Of a DNA stretch of 15,312 nucleotides, positions 1 to 6,006 are shown piece after piece (the stretch's first letter is position 1; each line of letters starts with the position of its first letter). Position numbers and translations under genes: made by a program. The DNA lies in the NCBI GenBank assembly GCA_023415935.1, contig JAEZIX010000101.1, forward strand, positions 1 to 15,312, read 5' to 3'. Source of the stretch: Cyanobacteria bacterium OH_CDB_20 (lineage in GTDB: Bacteria > Cyanobacteriota > Vampirovibrionia > Gastranaerophilales > Gastranaerophilaceae). A model generated the notes under the pieces. That model was not told the DNA's origin and ran no database searches. It was given only the letters and a program-made list of their open reading frames with translations.

Positions 1-380
1 GTGTTATAGCGCAAAGATTGGTAAGAAAACTTTGCGATAATTGCAAAGAACAACATTTCCCAACAAGGGAAGAAGCAGAATTCGTTCTTACCAATGAAAA
101 AGAAATTGATAAATTCATGAAAGTACCTATATATAAAGCTAAAGGCTGTGAAAAATGCGGATACAATGGCTTTAAAGGCAGGCTTGGCGTCTACGAAATA
201 ATGCAAGTAACAAAAGAAATCAAAAGGTTAATTGCACAAAGCGCACACGACATTCAGATAGAAGAAGCAGCAATAGGTGCTGGAATGAAAACATTGCAAC
301 AATCTTGCCTTTCACACATAATAAAAGGCGATACAACTATAAGTGAATTCTTACGTGTACTAGGACCTGTAAATGATTAA
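1..380 (+). CDS. pilB: Type IV pilus assembly / type II secretion ATPase, PilB/GspE family (C-terminal end only)
   Basis: The reading frame is open from the left edge. Its first residues read VIAQRLVRKLCDNC, the start of the conserved C-terminal region of GspE/PilB secretion ATPases. The fragment keeps the tetracysteine zinc-binding motif: an LCDNC pair, then KGCEKCGYNG about 25 residues later, followed by GRLGVYEIM, all hallmarks of the family. Most of the gene, including the Walker A and B ATPase core, lies outside the window, so the true start is unknown. The known role of the family is a cytoplasmic hexameric ATPase that powers pilin polymerisation through the inner-membrane platform protein. 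The next gene encodes that platform protein and starts 10 bases after this stop, which supports pilus or pseudopilus biogenesis. PilB and GspE (or the retraction ATPase PilT) cannot be strictly separated from this fragment, but PilT lacks the tetracysteine motif. Confidence 0.93.
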   Translation, partial: VIAQRLVRKLCDNCKEQHFPTREEAEFVLTNEKEIDKFMKVPIYKAKGCEKCGYNGFKGRLGVYEIMQVTKEIKRLIAQSAHDIQIEEAAIGAGMKTLQQSCLSHIIKGDTTISEFLRVLGPVND

Positions 381-389
381 GGAATAAAA

Positions 390-1604
390 ATGCCAATATA
401 TAATTATGTAGCATTAAATAAAAATGAAATCGTAAAAGGAAAAATCGAAGCCGAAAGTCCTCGTCATGCAAGGCAGGAAATAAGACAGCTTGGATTTATT
501 CCTACGAAAATATATGATGCAGATGCAAAACTAGAAACATCCGTTCCTGAAACAAAATCTGCACATATTCAATCTTTATCATTGAAAGAAAAGATAGACT
601 TTACAACTACATTCCAAACACTCCACAGAGCGGGTCTTCCTGTTATTGAAAGTTTAATTTTTATGGAAAAAGATGCTTCAAGCCCGAGAATTAGACTTTT
701 AGCAAGAGAAATAAAAAGACACATTATATCAGGATTGACTTTTTCAGATACACTGGCAAGATACCCCAAAGTATTTGGACATGTGTATATCGGTCTTGCA
801 AAAGCCGGAGAAGATTCGGGTGAAATGGAAAGAACGTTTGAAAGAATCATTGAGCTTTTGAAAAAAGAAGGAAGAACAAAAGGTCAAGTACTTTCAGCAT
901 TAGCATATCCTTCATTCGTTATCTTACTTGCTATTGCAGCGGTTCTAATAATGTTAATGTTCGTATTCCCTGCATTTAAAGACATGTTTGATAACTTAGG
1001 AAAAGAATTGCCTATTTTTACAAAAATATGTATGAGCGCAGGTGAATTTCTAAAAGAAAAATCAGTTGTGGTTCTTATTGGAATAGCAACCCTTATAGGA
1101 TCAGGTATTGCCTTATGGAAAAATGAAACATCAAGGAAAAAAATTGATGAAATAATGTTAAAAATACCTTTTATTTCAGATTTGTTAAAAAATGCAGCAT
1201 TTGCAAACTTCTTATCTGTACTTCAAGTTGCATATGAAGCAGGTATACCGATTGTGGATTGCCTGTATTTATCAAATCTTACGTTTACAAATTCAAAAAT
1301 GCACAGTGCAGTTGCAAAAGCTATCAAAAGGGTGCAAGAAGGTGCCCACCTTTCAACTGCTCTAAAAGCGACGCATATATTCCCTAATATGGTGTTATTT
1401 ATGGTTGCAACCGGCGAACAATCCGGTAGACTCGGCGAACTTATGGAACAATGTGTTATATATATTGATGAAGAATTAGCAAGAATAATAGATGTATTGA
1501 CCAAGATGATTGAGCCTTTGTTATTGATTTTCATAGGCGGAATCGTATGTTTCTTGGCATTATCGCTATATTTACCACTATTCCAATCATACCAAATGAG
1601 CTAA
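390..1604 (+). CDS. pilC: Type IV pilus / type II secretion inner-membrane platform protein, PilC/GspF family
   Basis: The protein has 404 residues, the usual PilC length. It has an N-terminal cytoplasmic region beginning MPIYNYVALN, two T2SSF domains (about residues 70-195 and 270-395), and about three membrane segments near residues 168-195, 224-243 and 375-397. Both repeats carry the family's glycine/glutamate motif: AKAGEDSGEM at 137-146 and TGEQSGRLGE at 341-350. The C-terminus PLLLIFIGGIVCFLALSLYL is typical. The family sits in the inner membrane and links the assembly ATPase to the growing pilus. The start follows an AAGGAAT ribosome site that overlaps the stop codon of the upstream ATPase gene, so the two are in one operon and probably translationally coupled. 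It could serve type IV pili or a type II secretion system; no prepilin genes are in view to decide. Confidence 0.95.
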   Translation: MPIYNYVALNKNEIVKGKIEAESPRHARQEIRQLGFIPTKIYDADAKLETSVPETKSAHIQSLSLKEKIDFTTTFQTLHRAGLPVIESLIFMEKDASSPRIRLLAREIKRHIISGLTFSDTLARYPKVFGHVYIGLAKAGEDSGEMERTFERIIELLKKEGRTKGQVLSALAYPSFVILLAIAAVLIMLMFVFPAFKDMFDNLGKELPIFTKICMSAGEFLKEKSVVVLIGIATLIGSGIALWKNETSRKKIDEIMLKIPFISDLLKNAAFANFLSVLQVAYEAGIPIVDCLYLSNLTFTNSKMHSAVAKAIKRVQEGAHLSTALKATHIFPNMVLFMVATGEQSGRLGELMEQCVIYIDEELARIIDVLTKMIEPLLLIFIGGIVCFLALSLYLPLFQSYQMS

Positions 1605-1619
1605 GGAAGGACATCTAAA

Positions 1620-1928
1620 ATGACAGAGATAGAACCTATAGAGGAAAGTTTTATAACAGGCATATGGTCTGAAAGAATACTTGTAATTACAAAAGATTAT
1701 GAGATTACAGGCAATGTTTTTATGCCTAAAACTGGTAGAAAAAACAGAATATTATCAGACATTTTAAACGGCGGAAAAAGGTTCGTAGCAATTAAGAATT
1801 GCGAAATTCTGCATAGAGAATTTCCTAACAGAAGACTTGAGCATCATGACTTTTTGCAATTGAATTTGAATTCAATAATTCTACTTCGTCCTATTACAGA
1901 AGATGAGAATGATAACAAAAACGCTTGA
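1620..1928 (+). CDS. Conserved-looking 102-aa protein of unknown function in the pil operon
   Basis: This gene begins 16 bases after pilC behind a good ribosome site (AAGGAAGGA), so it is probably co-transcribed. The protein has no signal peptide or membrane segment and should be cytoplasmic. Its middle reads like a small beta-rich domain: ERILVITKDYEITGNVF (about residues 18-34), then SDILNGG and RFVAIKNCEI (about 50-65), and a C-terminal strand SIILLRPITE. The pattern 'strand, SD-[FI]-LN, FVA-strand' loosely recalls small Sm-like or DUF6812-type proteins, but this is memory-based and unconfirmed. It ends in an acidic and asparagine-rich tail. The context suggests a role linked to pilus assembly or its regulation, but nothing in the sequence fixes it. 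Confidence 0.8.
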   Translation: MTEIEPIEESFITGIWSERILVITKDYEITGNVFMPKTGRKNRILSDILNGGKRFVAIKNCEILHREFPNRRLEHHDFLQLNLNSIILLRPITEDENDNKNA

Positions 1929-1930
1929 TT

Positions 1931-1959
1931 TTGAAAAATGTCTATGATATGTATATATA
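1931..1959 (+). promoter_or_regulatory. Likely promoter of tRNA-Ile
   Basis: TTGAAA at 1931-1936 and TATATA at 1954-1959 form -35 and -10 boxes with a 17-base spacer. The mature tRNA begins 12 bases after the -10 box. It begins inside the last codons of the upstream 102-aa gene's region and just after its stop. Confidence 0.5.
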
Positions 1960-1970
1960 GAGAGATTTGA

Positions 1971-2047
<77 letters not shown>

Positions 2048-2050
2048 TTT

Positions 2051-2079
2051 AAAAGACACTTTTATAAGTGTCTTTTTTT
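2051..2079 (+). terminator. Intrinsic terminator after tRNA-Ile
   Basis: An 11-base perfect stem (2051-2061 with 2066-2076) closes a 4-base loop TTAT and runs into a T tract ending at 2079. The stem core AAAAGACAC / GTGTCTTTT recurs at three other terminators in this window. Confidence 0.92.
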
Positions 2080-2206
2080 CATGCTATTGCTTGCTTTCCG
2101 CGCCCAGTAAGTTCGAACACTATCTTGTATTTTAAAGTAATTTTTTAAATATCAATAATAGAAAGGATTTCAGAAGTTCGAGTTCTAGTTTTGGTATTAC
2201 AAGCCA

Positions 2207-2491
2207 CTATTTATATTTCTTTTTAGGTTTTTCCCGTTTTTTACTTTCTTTGAGACCGGCTAAAATTGTATCGAAATATTCATCAAATACGTCATAAATT
2301 TCTTTTTGTTCTTTTATGGCTTCTACAACGACTTCTCTTTTTTCTTCTTCTACAATATCTTTTGATTCTTGAATTTGTCTTAACTGAATTCTTTGCAACA
2401 CTTTGAACAAGTCAAGATAGGCTTGCTTAGTTTCTTCGGGAGTGTATTTTACACCGTCAAATTGAATTTTTTATTTAGGAGGTTTGTTCAT
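2207..2491 (-). pseudogene. Probable degraded small coding region with an in-frame stop near its start
   Basis: The frame reads MNKPPK from an ATG at 2489-2491, meets a TAA at 2471-2473, and then continues open to the stop at 2207. The continuation includes KIQFDGVKYTPEE followed by a lysine/glutamate-rich helical region (about VEEEKREVVVEAIKEQKE) and ends EKPKKKYK. The part after the TAA looks like real protein, with amphipathic and probably coiled-coil character. However, I see no ribosome site before the upstream ATG or before the only near-start codon downstream (TTG at 2408-2410). Either a nonsense mutation has broken a roughly 95-aa gene, or this is a remnant or chance frame. I recognise no family. 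It lies within what looks like accessory DNA between tRNA-Ile and the FKGN gene. Confidence 0.35.
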
Positions 2492-2523
2492 AAATTAAAT
2501 TTAATGATAAAATATTTATTGTC

Positions 2524-2556
2524 AAAAAGAGGAAAGGCGAAACCTTCCCTCTTTTT
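2524..2556 (-). terminator. Intrinsic terminator of the orphan 288-aa gene
   Basis: Read on the minus strand, AAAAAGAGGGAAGG pairs with CCTTTCCTCTTTTT around a short loop (TTTCG), with one bulged or mismatched position, and ends in a T run. It lies about 20 bases after the stop codon at 2575. The A-rich other side means it could also work on the plus strand. Confidence 0.75.
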
Positions 2557-2574
2557 CTTATTATACAAAAATAC

Positions 2575-3441
2575 TTATCTTAAGTATTTTAAAACACTGG
2601 CTTCCCAGCCAGCTCGATGAATAATTCTATCAGCATGGTATTTATTACTTAATATATCTTTTTTGGGCAAAGCACATAAATCTTCTTTTTCAGGTGTGAA
2701 AATATATATAGCATCACCATAATGGATACTATCTAATACGATATAATTGTCAAAAAAGAACATAACATATCCTAGAAAGCCTAGAGTGCCAATCATCGTT
2801 TTAGATGGCTTATGTTCTTTATAGAAATCTAATCTTTTTAATGTTGCCGAAACAAAATCTTTTCCCCGCCTTGAGCCTTTAACTGAATTTATAATTTTTT
2901 CAAATGGATATTCTCCTGGAGGTAATATTTCCCAATTTTTAGATTCCATTTTGATTATTGGATTTCTTTCTGCATCAACAATTTCGCATTCTTTAAATAT
3001 CTCTAAAAATAGATTTATTATAAATGTTGTCTTTTCAGTGTCATTTTTATCTATTTCTTCAGAATACAATTTGTTATCATGGTAAATTAATTCATGACTA
3101 GGTGGTAATATAAATTCTCTTTGATAACAAAGTCTTTCGATATCGATTATTTTAGAATGCCAATTTCCACCAAAATCTTTCCAACTCCACTCACGTTCTC
3201 CGACAATACGCATTTCTTTTGGTTCGCGTTTTAATGGAATGAATTTCCCATTTGCATTAAATCGTGTTTTGGGACCAATTGGTGTTGGCAATAAAGAATC
3301 ACCATTTTTAAGAGATTTTGTTAATTTCAACTTTGTTTTTAATGCTTCAGTTAGTTCTGGAGAGCAAATTCGTATCTTTTTTTCTACAATAATATCCAAA
3401 TATTGTTTTGAATTTCTAATATTTTTCTTTTTTATAATCAT
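2575..3441 (-). CDS. Orphan 288-aa protein of unknown function, probably accessory
   Basis: I do not recognise this protein. I chose the ATG at 3439-3441 (MIIKKKNIRN...) because AGGGGAT sits about 8 bases before it. An upstream in-frame ATG at 3475-3477 would add 12 residues but has only a weak ribosome site. The protein lacks a signal peptide. It contains a proline-rich basic stretch (TPIGPKTRFN), an aromatic cluster around EREWSWKDFGGNWHSK, and a hydrophobic beta-like segment (LGFLGYVMFFFDNYIVLDS, about 35-55 residues before the middle of the C-terminal region). The conserved-looking ending is GDAIYIFTPE followed by ADRIIHRAGWEASVLKYL. It stands alone with its own terminator, flanked by low-complexity DNA and tRNA-like scraps, so it is probably acquired cargo. 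Defence, toxin or phage-related roles are possible but not shown. Confidence 0.75.
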   Translation of the reverse strand: MIIKKKNIRNSKQYLDIIVEKKIRICSPELTEALKTKLKLTKSLKNGDSLLPTPIGPKTRFNANGKFIPLKREPKEMRIVGEREWSWKDFGGNWHSKIIDIERLCYQREFILPPSHELIYHDNKLYSEEIDKNDTEKTTFIINLFLEIFKECEIVDAERNPIIKMESKNWEILPPGEYPFEKIINSVKGSRRGKDFVSATLKRLDFYKEHKPSKTMIGTLGFLGYVMFFFDNYIVLDSIHYGDAIYIFTPEKEDLCALPKKDILSNKYHADRIIHRAGWEASVLKYLR

Positions 3442-3572
3442 AAAAACATCCCCTATTCTAGTTTTCTTACTCAACATAAATTTCTTGCTATATAGGTGTT
3501 ACATAGAAATTCCAGCTACAGAATCCATCGACCTAATGTAAAACAAATATAATTTAAAATTTATAAACTAAA

Positions 3573-3650
3573 TCAAATATTGACTTGGAATATTTTTTTG
3601 CTATAGTAGATTTTGTGAATATTTTATAGCTGTCTTGAATCAATATTTGA
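3573..3650. repeat. 11-bp inverted repeat with nested 6-bp arms
   Basis: TCAAATATTGA at 3573-3583 is the exact reverse complement of TCAATATTTGA at 3640-3650. Inside it, GCTATA at 3600-3605 is mirrored by TATAGC at 3625-3630. The octamer ATATTTGA / TCAAATAT from these arms returns in the 32-bp palindrome 56 bases further on. This may be operator-like sites or a cruciform; function unknown. Confidence 0.6.
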
Positions 3651-3705
3651 GATAGCTTTGTTCTATTTTATATTAATTTGCAGATATTCACGGATAAATT
3701 AACAA

Positions 3706-3737
3706 AAAATTAATATTTGAATTCAAATATTAATTTT
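3706..3737. repeat. Perfect 32-bp palindrome
   Basis: The 16 bases at 3706-3721 are the exact reverse complement of 3722-3737, centred on GAATTC at 3719-3724. There is no loop, so as RNA it would be a poor hairpin; as DNA it suits a dimeric binding protein or cruciform. It carries one ATATTTGA on each arm, matching the flanking inverted repeat. All bases except the central GAATTC and flanking ATATTTGA arms are A/T. Confidence 0.75.
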
Positions 3738-3835
3738 CATTATGCAACATTTTGTTTTCTCAAATAATGATTTATTTCAAAAAATGCCGCATTTACTTTC
3801 AGGGTCTTAAATTAGGCGATTAAATTACTAACTAA

Positions 3836-3870
3836 AAGTTCGAGTTTCGCCTCTTTCACTCCACCATTTC
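3836..3870 (+). other. tRNA 3'-end-like remnant
   Basis: AAGTTCGAG (T-arm-like) at 3836-3844 is followed at 3861-3866 by CCACCA, then ATTTC and a terminator of the same core as the one after tRNA-Ile. No 5' acceptor strand or anticodon arm can be matched, and the distance from T loop to CCA is 5 bases longer than in a true tRNA. It is therefore not a working tRNA. It may be a decayed tRNA or the far junction of an insertion at tRNA-Ile. Confidence 0.4.
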
Positions 3871-3898
3871 AAAAGACACCAATTAAGGTGTCTTTTTT
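3871..3898 (+). terminator. Intrinsic terminator after the tRNA-like remnant
   Basis: The stem AAAAGACACC (3871-3880) pairs perfectly with GGTGTCTTTT (3887-3896) around the loop AATTAA, and T's run to 3898. No functional plus-strand gene ends immediately before it, which suggests it is left over from a lost gene. Confidence 0.8.
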
Positions 3899-3992
3899 GA
3901 TGCTGAATTGTATTTTGAATTATAGGCGAAGACTTATGTTTTACTGAGTTTGAGCCTAGTCTATTTCGCTCAAAATAAAAGAGAAAATCTTT

Positions 3993-4427
3993 TTATTTTT
4001 TTAGTGGGATTTCAAAATAATTTGAGCCTAAGGCTTTTTTCAATGTTCCAAAGAATCCTCCTTGTGAAACGCTTTCTAGAAATTCATCTACACATTCTGC
4101 TGCTTTTTCTGGAGCTTTCCATGTTCTAACTCCAGTACTAGGGTCTACTAATAGCATTCTTTTTTCACCAACTCCATTTTTAGCAAGATCAAAAATAGGG
4201 TTTAAACCTGGTTCACCTTTAATTTTCTTACTCAAATTCCTTAGGGCTTTAAGAACGGTCTTAGCACTTTCATTTCCAAAATATTTTCTTACGGCTTGTC
4301 GATTTAAAGACATCCCCGGCACTCCCCAGATTAAATTACCTTTAAAAGAAGGTCCTGGTTGCTGAGAATTCTTATGAAGATTGGGCCTGATTGACCCTGT
4401 TGATATAGAATTAACACATATAGACAT
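3993..4427 (-). CDS. FKGN-tagged 144-aa protein of unknown function
   Basis: The start ATG follows AGGAG at a good distance (AGGAGAATATA-ATG). The first ~25 residues are polar, serine/asparagine-rich and probably unstructured. They are followed by PSFKGN at residues 26-31, nearly the same as the PSFKAN tract of the 244-aa protein at 12295-13029. The rest is a small soluble domain with predicted helices (about 43-70) and a strand/turn MLLVDPSTGVRTW around residues 93-105, ending in a helical C-terminus. There is no lipobox, transmembrane segment or recognised domain. An upstream element at 4471-4491 is shared with the other FKxN gene. The N-terminal tract could be a localisation or processing signal, but this is inference. 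Confidence 0.85.
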   Translation of the reverse strand: MSICVNSISTGSIRPNLHKNSQQPGPSFKGNLIWGVPGMSLNRQAVRKYFGNESAKTVLKALRNLSKKIKGEPGLNPIFDLAKNGVGEKRMLLVDPSTGVRTWKAPEKAAECVDEFLESVSQGGFFGTLKKALGSNYFEIPLKK

Positions 4428-4470
4428 TATATTCTCCTACTTAATTTATCCTTGAATGTAATAACTCTAA

Positions 4471-4491
4471 AATATATAAACTTGCTACAAA
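4471..4491 (-). promoter_or_regulatory. Shared upstream element of FKxN genes (copy 1)
   Basis: Read on the minus strand this is TTTGTAGCAA-GTT-TATATATT. It ends 43 bases before the start ATG; its TTTGTAGCAA part is 54 bases from it. The copy upstream of the 244-aa FKAN gene reads TTTGTAGCAA-AAA-TATATGTT at nearly the same distance. TATATA could be a -10 box; no good -35 box stands 17 bases before it. Confidence 0.5.
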
Positions 4492-4511
4492 CGTAAGAAG
4501 TGATTAATAAA

Positions 4512-4525
4512 TTGTAACATTACAA
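4512..4525. promoter_or_regulatory. 14-bp palindrome in the divergent intergenic region
   Basis: TTGTAA-CA-TTACAA is a perfect dyad located between the divergently transcribed FKGN gene and the ferritin gene. It is a reasonable dimeric operator candidate for either gene. It does not match a Fur, PerR or FNR box that I know. Confidence 0.35.
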
Positions 4526-4665
4526 CTGTAGCATTTTTACATCTTTTATAGGCGCTTAAATTCTTAGCATATACCATTTGATAAAATTTATTAAACTAAT
4601 GTGGCATTTCAACTCCGATTATTTTGGATAAATTTAATTAAGAACAAAATAAGGGAGGTCTTTTT

Positions 4666-5217
4666 ATGGCAAAATACGCTATTCAAATAGTTAAAGATGC
4701 AGGGATAAATATTGAAGAACTGTTGAACCTTTTAGTTACAAACGCAGCATCAGAAATGTCCACATATTATCATTATAATATCTTACGCTCGAATCTAATC
4801 GGGTTAGAAGGAGAAACGATAAAAGAAATAGCTGAAACAGCTCGTATTGAAGATAGAAATCATTATGAGGCGCTTGTGCCAAGAATTTATGAACTGGGAG
4901 GAAAACTCCCTGATAACTTAGCAGACTTTTATCACAATGCTTCATGCCCGCACGCAAACTTGCCGGAAGATAAACACAACGTAAAAGACATTTTGAAAGT
5001 TTTAGTACAGGCTGAGCGCTGCGCAATGGCAGGATACAATAAAATTTGCAACCTTACTTATGGAAAAGACCATAGGACATATGATTTAGCATTAGCTATT
5101 TTACATGAAGAAACAGAACACGAGTCCTGGTTTTCTGAATTTTTAGGAGAAGGACCATCAGGGCACTTTTTGCGTCGTGGAGAATCATCACCATTTGTTT
5201 CCAAGTTCTTAAGATAG
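4666..5217 (+). CDS. Dps-like ferritin (DPSL / thioferritin type)
   Basis: This is a 183-aa four-helix ferritin-like protein. Iron-ligand candidates are Glu30 in helix 1, Glu62/Asp63 with His66 in EDRNH, Glu117 in AERC, and Glu149 with His152 in ILHEETEH (ExxH). The run RIYELGGKLP and three cysteines (Cys94 in SCPH, Cys119 in ERC, Cys128 in KIC) fit the Dps-like 'thioferritin' branch, in which a cysteine pair lies near the di-iron site. Members oxidise and store iron using hydrogen peroxide and so protect DNA from oxidative damage in the cytoplasm. A strong ribosome site, GGGAGGT, precedes the ATG. It is a single-gene unit with its own terminator at 5246-5273. A 14-bp palindrome at 4512-4525 may regulate it. 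The last ~20 residues (after SGHFLRR) are a tail not needed for the fold. Confidence 0.9.
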   Translation: MAKYAIQIVKDAGINIEELLNLLVTNAASEMSTYYHYNILRSNLIGLEGETIKEIAETARIEDRNHYEALVPRIYELGGKLPDNLADFYHNASCPHANLPEDKHNVKDILKVLVQAERCAMAGYNKICNLTYGKDHRTYDLALAILHEETEHESWFSEFLGEGPSGHFLRRGESSPFVSKFLR

Positions 5218-5245
5218 GAGAAACCCTCTATAATATTACAAAACA

Positions 5246-5273
5246 AAAGGCACTCTTGGTTGAGTGTCTTTTT
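5246..5273 (+). terminator. Intrinsic terminator of the ferritin gene
   Basis: AAGGCACTC (5247-5255) pairs with GAGTGTCTT (5262-5270), with one G-T pair, around loop TTGGTT, followed by T's. The core again resembles the GACAC/GTGTC family of terminators. Confidence 0.85.
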
Positions 5274-5312
5274 GTATCAATAAAAACGATAATAAAATAA
5301 AAATAAAAGATA

Positions 5313-5343
5313 TTGCAAAAAAAATTTGATATGATAATATAAT
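5313..5343 (+). promoter_or_regulatory. Likely promoter of tRNA-Ala
   Basis: A consensus -10 box TATAAT at 5338-5343 lies 11 bases before the tRNA. TTGCAA at 5313-5318 is a possible -35 with a rather long 19-base spacer. Confidence 0.5.
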
Positions 5344-5353
5344 ATTGACCCAC

Positions 5354-5429
5354 GGGGGATTAGCTCAGTTGGTAGAGCGCCTGCCTTGCACGCAGGATGT
5401 CGCAAGTTCGAATCTTGTATCCTCCACCA
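5354..5429 (+). tRNA. tRNA-Ala (anticodon TGC)
   Basis: A 76-base cloverleaf. The acceptor stem GGGGGAT pairs with ATCCTCC (one G-T pair). The D arm is TAGCTCAGTTGGTAGAGC, the anticodon stem CCTGC/GCAGG encloses loop CTTGCAC with TGC at 5387-5389, and the T arm contains TTCGAAT. CCA is genome-encoded. Confidence 0.97.
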
Positions 5430-5430
5430 A

Positions 5431-5463
5431 AAAAGAAGATTACATTTGTGATCTTCTTTTTTT
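5431..5463 (+). terminator. Intrinsic terminator after tRNA-Ala
   Basis: AAAAGAAGATTACA pairs with TGTGATCTTCTTTT around a tiny T-rich loop (one T-G pair) and runs into T's. It begins immediately after the CCA end. Confidence 0.88.
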
Positions 5464-5580
5464 ATTGTTATTTTATTGGATGGAATAGCACATCTTATAT
5501 ACTTAATATAAATTAAAATTTTAGCAATTTTATATATTTATGATTATTATAAATTTATATTAAAAAATAAAGGAAATATT

Positions 5581-5907
5581 ATGACTTTTGGAATTGGTGG
5601 CTATAGATTAGGAAATGGACGAATTCATTTACAGTTAACAAAAAATTTAAATAAAGCGGCAAATAAACTAGAACAGGCTGGCTATTATACAGTAAATAAA
5701 ACTATTCCGGTAGAAACAGCTAGAAATATTTTAAGCACACTTGGAATAAAAGCAAGTAAAGCAATAGAGATATTACCAAAAACAGGAGATCTTGATTACT
5801 TTGCAGCTCATGGTTCTGCTCAAATTTCACAGGATGGAAAACAAATTTATACTATGGTAGAAAGTTTAAGAAGACCAATTAGCGCTTTTATAAAGAGTCT
5901 TTTTTAA
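5581..5907 (+). CDS. Small 108-aa protein of unknown function
   Basis: The ATG follows AAAGGAA at a suitable distance, and a terminator lies 59 bases after the stop, so this is a plausible single-gene unit. The protein starts MTFGIGGYRL and is basic, soluble and mostly helical in the middle (LNKAANKLEQAG, ETARNILSTLGIKASKA). It lacks cysteine, a signal peptide and membrane segments. I recognise no family. The N-terminal F-G tract is reminiscent of, but not equal to, the FKxN tract of two neighbours. Confidence 0.7.
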   Translation: MTFGIGGYRLGNGRIHLQLTKNLNKAANKLEQAGYYTVNKTIPVETARNILSTLGIKASKAIEILPKTGDLDYFAAHGSAQISQDGKQIYTMVESLRRPISAFIKSLF

Positions 5908-5965
5908 ATATTCTCTAAGTGAAAGATAAAGTTTTTCACCTGCTACTAGACTACAATTACAACCA

Positions 5966-5996
5966 AAAAGACACCGATTAAATCGGTGTCTTTTTT
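5966..5996. terminator. Bidirectional terminator between convergent genes
   Basis: AAAAGACACCGA (5966-5977) pairs perfectly with TCGGTGTCTTTT (5983-5994), loop TTAAA. It has T's on the plus side and, because the left side is A-rich, T's on the minus strand too. It ends both the 108-aa gene on the plus strand and the efflux operon on the minus strand. Confidence 0.9.
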
Positions 5997-6006
5997 ATTT
6001 TAAGGT

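Larger units (their letters stand above)
3442..3992. other. 550-base gene-free stretch, repeat-rich and very AT-rich
   Basis: No credible gene is seen here. The stretch holds the upstream region of the orphan gene, an inverted-repeat cluster built on ATATTTGA / TCAAATAT (3573-3737), a tRNA 3'-end-like remnant (about 3836-3866) and an intrinsic terminator (3871-3898). The last ~95 bases before the stop of the next minus-strand gene contain only a weak hairpin. Confidence 0.6.

Noticed and set aside
2393..2620. Plus-strand frame with AGGAGG at 2477-2482
   Set aside because: The Shine-Dalgarno-like sequence is not at a suitable distance from an ATG (the nearest is about 20 bases away). The frame overlaps the terminator and the end of the minus-strand orphan gene, and its protein is hydrophobic noise.
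3239..3541. Plus-strand 100-codon frame ending IEIPATESIDLM
   Set aside because: Mostly antisense to the orphan gene with low-complexity phenylalanine runs. The last residues look protein-like, but no start or ribosome site belongs to them.
3836..3866. A complete tRNA ending in CCACCA
   Set aside because: No matching 5' acceptor strand or anticodon arm. The T-loop to CCA distance is 5 bases too long.
4736..5026. Minus-strand frame antisense to the ferritin gene
   Set aside because: Shadow frame; the plus-strand ferritin motifs are decisive.
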